From CAZBUK01 sp964495085 (GTDB taxonomy: Bacteria > Bacteroidota > Ignavibacteria > T3Sed10-11), in contig CAZBUK010000137.1 in the NCBI GenBank assembly GCA_964495085.1, positions 1-7,029 of the forward strand: a stretch of DNA of 7,029 bases, written 5' to 3'. The notes beneath the pieces are model-generated. The model was not told where the DNA came from and searched no databases. It worked only from the letters and a program-made list of their open reading frames with translations. Both the position numbers and the translations under genes were made by a program. Of this stretch, positions 1-4,324 are shown one piece after another (the first letter of the stretch is position 1; each line of letters begins with the position of its first letter).

Positions 1-23
1 ACCTCGAAATTAAATGGTGCGTA

Positions 24-66
24 GGGGCGTTTCACCGAAACGCCCCTTTCTTTCGTGTGCTATTGT
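24..66. repeat. Perfect hairpin repeat, copy A (terminator-like)
   Basis: Bases 24-33 (GGGGCGTTTC) pair perfectly with 37-46 (GAAACGCCCC) around a 3-base loop, and a T-rich stretch (47-53) follows. This could be the intrinsic terminator of a gene ending left of the window. However, the segment 26-66 recurs at 223-263 with 37 of 41 bases identical, including sequence well outside the stem, so it belongs to a dispersed repeat family as well. No gene is visible in 1-343. Confidence 0.7.
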
Positions 67-129
67 GCAGGCACGTGAGCGAATATTTTGTTAGTTAATC
101 CCGTTAAAACTTCTCGCTCTCCGTCGCAG

Positions 130-205
130 CCTCACCCTCAACCCCCTCTCCGCCAAAAAGCGGAGACCCCGCCTTGGCGGGGCAGGTGGGGCGAAGGGGG
201 TGAGG
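130..205. repeat. GC-rich intergenic palindrome with nested hairpins
   Basis: The outer arms CCTCACCC (130-137) and GGGTGAGG (198-205) are perfect reverse complements. Inside are two further hairpins: TCTCCGC (147-153) with GCGGAGA (160-166), and CCCCGCC (167-173) with GGCGGGG (176-182). The shape is a cruciform-like, REP/MITE-type element. Palindromes framed by CCTCACCC and GGTGAGG are common dispersed repeats in environmental bacterial genomes (general knowledge). It lies exactly between the two copies of the neighbouring hairpin repeat. Any reading frame through it is fortuitous. Confidence 0.7.
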
Positions 206-222
206 CATATAAAACACGTTAT

Positions 223-263
223 GGCGTTTCACCGAAACGCGCCTTTCTCTCGTGTGATGTTGT
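223..263. repeat. Degenerate copy B of the hairpin repeat
   Basis: This is a direct repeat of 26-66 at an offset of 197 bases, with 37 of 41 positions identical. The base change at 241 breaks the symmetry of the stem (GGCGTTTC against GAAACGCGCC), so this copy would fold less well than copy A. It lies about 80 bases upstream of the GH5 start codon. Confidence 0.65.
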
Positions 264-343
264 TAATTCCTTCCCTGGATGGTATATTTCCATATTCAAT
301 CGATCCCCGCTGTACAACGCAACATCAATACAGAGGATAGACA

Positions 344-1369
344 ATGATAAAATATAAATTCTTTTCTCTATGTATGCTCCTGGTCATAACTGTTTTGGCC
401 ACCGGGAGTTTGGCATCTCAGGATAAGGAATATTCGCTGCCGTTTCTCAAGGTCGAGGGAAACAAGTTCGTCGATGAGAACGGAGCAACAGTGATCCTGC
501 GCGGCGTATCGTTCTCGGATCCCGATAAGCTTGTAAAGGACGGCCAATGGAACAGGCGCTACTTTGAAGCGGCAAGAGACTGGAACTGCAACGTCGTGCG
601 ATTTCCGGTGCACCCGCAAGCCTGGCGGGAACGCGGCGAACGCGAGTACCTCAAATTGCTCGATCAGGGTATCGCCTGGGCGGGCGAGCTCGGTATGTAC
701 GTCATCATCGACTGGCATTCGATAGGAAATCTGCATACCGAACTTTTTCAGCATCCGATGTACAATACCGGGAAGACAGAAACCTACAGGTTCTGGAAGA
801 CCATCGCCGGGCGATACATAGGTAATCCTGTGGTAGCATTTTATGAAATTTTCAATGAGCCCACACAGTATCACGGAACGCTCGGACGCATGACGTGGGA
901 ACAATATAAAGAGATCGTCGAGGAAATTATTTATATCATCTTCGCGCATGATACGACCGTGATACCGCTGGTGGGTGGATTCGATTGGGCCTACGAATTG
1001 ACTCAGCTCAGGGAACAACCGATCGAATTTCCCGGAATTGCCTACGTCTCTCATCCCTATCCGCAAAAGCGCGAGCAGCCATGGGAGGAGAAGTGGGAAG
1101 CCGACTTCGGATTCGCCGCGGACACGTATCCGCTCTTTGTTACCGAGTTCGGATTTATGAGCGCTGACGGTCCAGGCGCGCATATCCCGGTAATTGGCGA
1201 TGAGACATACGGAGAGGCGATTATTGCGTACTTTGAAAGGAAAGGGATCTCGTGGACGGCATGGGTATTCGATCCGGTCTGGTCGCCGCAGCTTATCGTC
1301 AATTGGGATTTCGAGCCGACGCGGCAGGGGCGGTTCTTCAGGGATAAACTCCGTATGCTGAATGAATAA
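344..1369 (+). CDS. Secreted glycoside hydrolase family 5 (cellulase-type) protein
   Basis: A 341-residue protein likely to hydrolyse beta-1,4-linked glucan or mannan outside the cytoplasm. Residues 1 to about 25 form a Sec signal peptide: Lys at 3 and 5, a hydrophobic core at 6-19, and probable cleavage after Ala24 or Ser25. The remainder is a GH5 TIM barrel. Arg86 (VRFP), the His of DWHS at about 125, the acid/base Glu172 in FNEP (170-173), His237-Tyr239 (SHPYP), the nucleophile Glu268 in FVTEFGF and Trp304/Trp307 all sit in the order expected for clan GH-A. The start is supported by GAGGA at 333-337, 6 bases before the ATG. There is no carbohydrate-binding module and no T9SS C-terminal domain, so export should be Sec-only. 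The stop overlaps the next start (TAATG), suggesting one transcript with the exonuclease gene. The family is confident; the substrate cannot be told from sequence. Confidence 0.93.
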   Translation: MIKYKFFSLCMLLVITVLATGSLASQDKEYSLPFLKVEGNKFVDENGATVILRGVSFSDPDKLVKDGQWNRRYFEAARDWNCNVVRFPVHPQAWRERGEREYLKLLDQGIAWAGELGMYVIIDWHSIGNLHTELFQHPMYNTGKTETYRFWKTIAGRYIGNPVVAFYEIFNEPTQYHGTLGRMTWEQYKEIVEEIIYIIFAHDTTVIPLVGGFDWAYELTQLREQPIEFPGIAYVSHPYPQKREQPWEEKWEADFGFAADTYPLFVTEFGFMSADGPGAHIPVIGDETYGEAIIAYFERKGISWTAWVFDPVWSPQLIVNWDFEPTRQGRFFRDKLRMLNE

Positions 1370-2199
1370 TGCCGTGGCTCAGTAATATGCCCCGCACCAA
1401 AACACGTATGAACGGACCGCGGAACACAGCGTTATTGAAACTCATCTCATGGAATATCAACGGCATTCGCGCGGCACTGAAAAAAGGTTTCCTGGAATTC
1501 CTCCGCACAGAGAATCCGGATATTATCTGTCTTCAGGAAACGAGAGCCCGTCCCGATCAAATCGCGGGCACAACCTGGCCGGACGGCTACCTGCGATTCT
1601 GGAATCCCGCTCAGAAAGCAGGGTATGCGGGAACGGCTATCTTTACCAGAGACGAACCGCTTGATGTGATCTGCGGAATCGGAATGGAGAAGCATGACGG
1701 AGAAGGCCGCGTCCTGACGCTCGAGTATCCCGATTGGTTCGTGGTGAGTTGCTATACGCCGAACGCGCAGCGGGAGCTTACCCGGCTCGATTACCGGCAG
1801 GTATGGGATCGCGATTTTCTCGATTATGTCAAACGACTCGAGAAAAAGAAGCCCGTAATATTCGGAGGCGATCTGAACGTTGCGCACACCGAGATCGATC
1901 TCGCACGCCCGAAAGAAAATGTGCGCAATCATGGATTTACTATAGAGGAGCGCACGGGTTTCGGCAATATCCTGCAGGTGGGGTTTGTCGATACGTTCCG
2001 TGAGTTCGAGAAGGGGGGCGGGCACTATACGTGGTGGATGGCGTTCGGAGATGCCCGCGCCCGGAATATAGGCTGGCGTATCGATTATTGGGTGATCTCC
2101 GAATCGCTCCGTCCGCGGTTGAAACGGGCGTGGATCTTAAAGGACGTTTACGGCTCGGATCACTGTCCGGTGGGGGTGGAAATTCTGGCATCTGTTTAG
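1369..2199 (+). CDS. xth: Exodeoxyribonuclease III / AP endonuclease (ExoA/Xth type)
   Basis: Base-excision repair enzyme that cuts DNA at abasic sites and has 3'-5' exonuclease activity; cytoplasmic, Mg-dependent. The exonuclease/endonuclease/phosphatase fold motifs are complete: WNINGIRA (Asn29), LQET (metal ligand Glu57), CYTPN (Tyr129), GGDLN (Asp168, Asn170), RNIGWRIDYW (Asp239) and the terminal SDHCP (Asp264, His265). Family members usually begin right at the KLISWNINGIRA-like segment and are about 250-260 residues long, so the first 22 residues here look like an extension. The true start may be ATG 1408 or TTG 1435 (codon 23, directly before KLISW). The ATG at 1369 overlaps the GH5 stop codon, which would allow translational coupling. 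No start has a strong Shine-Dalgarno. The family is very confident, the start uncertain. Confidence 0.93.
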   Translation: MPWLSNMPRTKTRMNGPRNTALLKLISWNINGIRAALKKGFLEFLRTENPDIICLQETRARPDQIAGTTWPDGYLRFWNPAQKAGYAGTAIFTRDEPLDVICGIGMEKHDGEGRVLTLEYPDWFVVSCYTPNAQRELTRLDYRQVWDRDFLDYVKRLEKKKPVIFGGDLNVAHTEIDLARPKENVRNHGFTIEERTGFGNILQVGFVDTFREFEKGGGHYTWWMAFGDARARNIGWRIDYWVISESLRPRLKRAWILKDVYGSDHCPVGVEILASV

Positions 2200-2263
2200 A
2201 CTCGATTAAATCTATTATCTTATGCATATTTTGTAGTTATTAAATCTCATCTAAAAAATCGTT

Positions 2264-2399
2264 GTCATCCTTCGACTCCGCTCAGGATGACGACTCCGCT
2301 CAGGATGACAACTCCGCTCAGGATGACGACTCCGCTCAGGATGACAACTCCGCTCAGGATGACAACTCTGTCAGGCTGAGCGTAGTCGAAGCCTGTCAT
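2264..2399. repeat. Tandem 18-bp repeat array inside an inverted repeat
   Basis: Five head-to-tail 18-bp units, ACTCCGCTCAGGATGAC plus G or A, occupy 2275-2292, 2293-2310, 2311-2328, 2329-2346 and 2347-2364. They differ only in the last base (G, A, G, A, A). The array is framed by CTTCGACT (2270-2277) and AGTCGAAG (2384-2391). Counting the adjoining CGCTCAG / CTGAGCG, this makes a long, nearly perfect inverted repeat. The ends resemble the common dispersed palindrome with GTCATCC and GGATGAC tips. It fills most of the gap between xth and the T9SS-exported protein gene, and may also work as a bidirectional terminator through hairpin formation. It is not a CRISPR: the units are contiguous, with no spacers. 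Confidence 0.85.
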
Positions 2400-2471
2400 T
2401 TATAGTGAGATCTAATTATCTTGATACTGATATGACTGTTTACATCCCTCTCCGTATACCGGAGGTCCATT

Positions 2472-3893
2472 ATGAAAACGCCCGCATCTTTGATACGTAT
2501 CGCACTCGCTCTCTGTTTCGTCCAAACCGGTTTAGTTCGGTGTCAATCGTTCGAATCCGATGTGCTGGTCGACCTTCCCGGAAAAAACTATGATGTGGAA
2601 GTTCATTCGCCGGATTACGGTTTTCCCCCCGGAACATATATTTCGTGGATCAACTTGAAGGACGGTATATTTTCTGTATATCTGAAGATGATATCTCCGC
2701 AAATAAAAGAGGATATCATCATTTCCTCCGGCACGACTGAAAAATCGAACCCGAAGCTTGCATACCTGCCTGACGAGAGCGGTATGAGAGTTGTCTGGCA
2801 GGAAGACGACGACGGTTATCACCGGATCGTCGGGAGGATGTTTATTGATGATTCTCCGGGGGAGTTATTTATACTGCGCGATTCATTGTTCGCCGACCCG
2901 CAGATTTCGATGAATGCGACCAGAATCGCCTGGATAGAACATGGCGATCTGATTCTGAAACAATTGCACCCATTTCCTGCAGAACCGGAAATTATCGATA
3001 CGGCCATGTGTTCTTCGCCGGATATCAGGAAGTTCGACTCATCCGGTTATACGACAATTATATATGAAAAAGGAGAACAGGGCGCCCGTTCGATCTACCA
3101 CGCCGAATATCGGGAATTCCCTGAACCGGAATGGATATATACGATACTTTCCGACGGCGATAACGGAAATCCTGTCCATGGTGTTTTCGACGGGCTGTCG
3201 TTTGAGAAAACCCACGATAGTATCAGGAGGATCGTCTATTCGGCATACGATCGTTACAACTTTTATCACAGCACGAACAATGAATGCAGCTACTTTAATC
3301 CGGTCGTATTTTCGTATGACGTGCCTGTCGCCAAGTTTGAGGAGGAGACGCCTTTCTTTGTCGCCTTCGATACCGATTCGCTGGGAGACAACCATGAGGT
3401 ATTCATCAATCCGTTTTATTTTGATCTCCCCGGCTATGATACCCTGGTTCGTTTATCCGATATAGAGGGACATCATGTCAAACCGAAAATCGCTTATATC
3501 CTCAAAAATGATGAATTGTACGTCTCGGTTATTTGGCAGCGCGTATTCGGCCCAGACATCGATATCCGCATTGCGGTGACGAAATTTAATCCGATCTGGA
3601 ATTCTGTGGGACCGGTATACCCGGTCCCGGCATCGTTCAACCTTGAACAAAACTTTCCCAATCCGTTCAATCCGACTACAACTATCCGGTTTACCATCCC
3701 TGAACGGTCGCATATTTCCTTAGCTGTGTACGATCTTCCCGGCAGGAGAATAGCAACCCTCATCGACGGTCTCATGGAACCGGGCGATCATTCCAGTCTC
3801 TTCGATGCAAGCTCGCTCGCCGGCGGCGTGTATTTCTACCGGCTCCGGACAAACGATCGCGCGCTCACCAGGCGTTTCGTGCTGTTAAAATAA
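2472..3893 (+). CDS. T9SS-exported protein, probable beta-propeller, with C-terminal sorting domain
   Basis: A 473-residue secreted protein of unknown function. An N-terminal signal peptide covers about residues 1-25 (hydrophobic core around 6-20). The middle, about 30-380, contains recurring beta-strand units of the form 'hydrophobic strand, I/V-x-W, charged turn': VVWQEDDDGYHRIVGR near 107-122, RIAWIEHGDLILKQL near 151-165, TIIYEKGEQGARSIY near 195-209, and VSVIWQRVFGPDIDIRIAV near 351-369. This suggests a TolB/WD40-like propeller (inference). Residues about 387-473 are a typical type IX secretion C-terminal sorting domain: FNLEQNFPNPFNP (389-401), a beta-sandwich with LAVYDLPGR, then GGVYFYRLRT and a final RRFVLLK. 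The start is set by GGAGGT at 2461-2466, 5 bases before the ATG. Thus Sec export followed by T9SS passage across the outer membrane is expected. No catalytic motif was seen. Confidence 0.88.
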   Translation: MKTPASLIRIALALCFVQTGLVRCQSFESDVLVDLPGKNYDVEVHSPDYGFPPGTYISWINLKDGIFSVYLKMISPQIKEDIIISSGTTEKSNPKLAYLPDESGMRVVWQEDDDGYHRIVGRMFIDDSPGELFILRDSLFADPQISMNATRIAWIEHGDLILKQLHPFPAEPEIIDTAMCSSPDIRKFDSSGYTTIIYEKGEQGARSIYHAEYREFPEPEWIYTILSDGDNGNPVHGVFDGLSFEKTHDSIRRIVYSAYDRYNFYHSTNNECSYFNPVVFSYDVPVAKFEEETPFFVAFDTDSLGDNHEVFINPFYFDLPGYDTLVRLSDIEGHHVKPKIAYILKNDELYVSVIWQRVFGPDIDIRIAVTKFNPIWNSVGPVYPVPASFNLEQNFPNPFNPTTTIRFTIPERSHISLAVYDLPGRRIATLIDGLMEPGDHSSLFDASSLAGGVYFYRLRTNDRALTRRFVLLK

Positions 3894-4003
3894 ACCGGCT
3901 TTCCCTATCCGTATACGCTGAAAGTCGAACGATCGAGTCTCATTGTACGGAAAAACACAGGATGAATATTTTTGTCAATTTAGAAAATACCCGGAACAAA
4001 AGG

Positions 4004-4032
4004 TTGACACTATTTCCGGCTATGTGTATATT
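4004..4032 (+). promoter_or_regulatory. Near-consensus sigma70-type promoter
   Basis: TTGACA at 4004-4009 is a perfect -35 hexamer. TATATT at 4027-4032 is a good -10 hexamer (5 of 6 to TATAAT), and the spacer is exactly 17 bases. The stretch just upstream (3964-3988) is A/T-rich, like an UP element. Transcription would begin near 4039 and give a leader of roughly 285 bases before the sulfite reductase start. In classical Bacteroidetes the promoter consensus differs, so this match fits another FCB lineage. Bases 3894-4003 hold no gene and no convincing terminator for the upstream gene. Confidence 0.65.
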
Positions 4033-4116
4033 CCAAAACGTCAAACACGAATACGTGTTGATAAAATACCGGTCTGTCCCGCAGGCCGGCCAGAGTGCAA
4101 TGAGGAATACAATTAA

Positions 4117-4239
4117 ATGATGAAGTCCAGCTCCACCGGAATACATGTAAGCCACGGCATGTCTATGTGCATGATGTGTATGTGTTGCTGCGTTTGTACA
4201 ATGGAAAATGTACAATCCGGTCGGAGTGCGAATTCATGA
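4117..4239 (+). CDS. Cys/Met-rich leader peptide (40 aa), candidate regulatory uORF
   Basis: A 40-residue peptide whose residues 15-27 read MSMCMMCMCCCVC: six Cys and five Met in 13 positions, including CCC at 23-25. Codons for Cys are both TGC and TGT. A Shine-Dalgarno GAGGAA (4102-4107) lies 9 bases before the first of two adjacent ATG codons (4117, 4120), and a consensus promoter is upstream. There is no signal peptide or membrane segment. The gene sits 32 bases before a strong terminator that precedes a sulfite reductase gene, which argues for a cis-acting leader peptide sensing Cys (or Met) tRNA charging. Polycysteine small ORFs acting as cysteine-responsive attenuators are known in mycobacteria, upstream of sulfur genes. 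Alternative: a small thiol/thioether metal-binding peptide (Cu(I)-like, with His10 and His13). The ORF, ribosome site and composition are seen; the function is inferred. Confidence 0.7.
   Translation: MMKSSSTGIHVSHGMSMCMMCMCCCVCTMENVQSGRSANS
4194..4215 (+). promoter_or_regulatory. Hairpin immediately after the Cys codons of the leader peptide
   Basis: TTGTACA (4194-4200) and TGTACAA (4209-4215) are perfect 7-bp complements around an 8-base loop. The 5' arm contains the last Cys codon (4195-4197). A ribosome in the Cys tract would melt it. Candidate pause hairpin, modest stability. Confidence 0.45.
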
Positions 4240-4271
4240 AACTATGACATAATACAAATAGGTTTTTTGAT

Positions 4272-4316
4272 AAAAAGCCCTTCGCCGGAATAACGGTGAA
4301 GGGCTTTTTTATTTTT
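4272..4316 (+). terminator. Strong intrinsic terminator upstream of sulfite reductase
   Basis: Bases 4272-4287 pair with 4294-4309 without interruption (16 pairs, one G-U at 4284/4297) around the loop GAATAA. The 3' arm runs into T6-A-T5 (4305-4316). This is a textbook rho-independent terminator. It is unlikely to serve the T9SS-protein gene, which ends about 380 bases upstream beyond a separate promoter. It ends only 9-15 bases before the sulfite reductase ATG, so it must be overcome for expression from the 4004 promoter. That fits an attenuator. Confidence 0.88.
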
Positions 4317-4324
4317 ATCGCTCA

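Larger units (their letters stand above)
4039..4324 (+). promoter_or_regulatory. Structured 5' leader, candidate sulfur-amino-acid attenuator
   Basis: Between the promoter and the sulfite reductase start lie, in order: a small hairpin AACACG/CGTGTT (4044-4049 with 4054-4059); a strong 8-bp hairpin (4069-4076 with 4082-4089, one G-U); a Shine-Dalgarno GAGGAA (4102-4107); the Cys/Met-rich peptide gene (4117-4239); a hairpin (4194-4215) over its last Cys codon; and an intrinsic terminator (4272-4309). Possible alternative pairings exist. TCCG 4216-4219 plus GCGAA 4228-4232 can pair with 4281-4289, the 5' arm of the terminator. TCCGG 4216-4220 can instead pair with CCGGA 4136-4140. This is the architecture of transcription attenuation by ribosome stalling. 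I see no match to a SAM riboswitch. The parts are visible; the mechanism is inferred. Confidence 0.55.

Noticed and set aside
88..357. Small + strand frame of 89 codons ahead of GH5
   Set aside because: It is translated repeat and palindrome sequence (Pro/Arg/Gly-rich), with no ribosome site, and it overlaps the GH5 start.
368..1183. 271-codon open frame on the minus strand
   Set aside because: It is antisense to the GH5 gene with its complete active-site motifs.
2264..2399. CRISPR-like array
   Set aside because: Units are 18 bp and contiguous with no spacers, and no cas gene is present.
2525..2550. Lipoprotein signal (Cys24) in the T9SS-exported protein
   Set aside because: The residue before Cys is Arg (LVRC), which does not fit a lipobox; a standard signal peptide is more likely.
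4039..4116. SAM riboswitch in the sulfite reductase leader
   Set aside because: Two hairpins are present but I could not match the conserved SAM-I core or other SAM-class motifs; a covariance-model search would settle it.
4100..4120. Six-codon frame (MRNTIK) whose stop overlaps the leader peptide ATG
   Set aside because: It has no separate good ribosome site (GAGGAA lies inside it) and no special composition, so it is probably chance. The ATGA overlap is noted in case coupling is found.
3940..4215. 91-codon minus-strand frame over the leader
   Set aside because: Its His-rich and hydrophobic look comes from the antisense of the ATG/TGT-rich peptide gene; promoter, ribosome site and terminator all point to the + strand.
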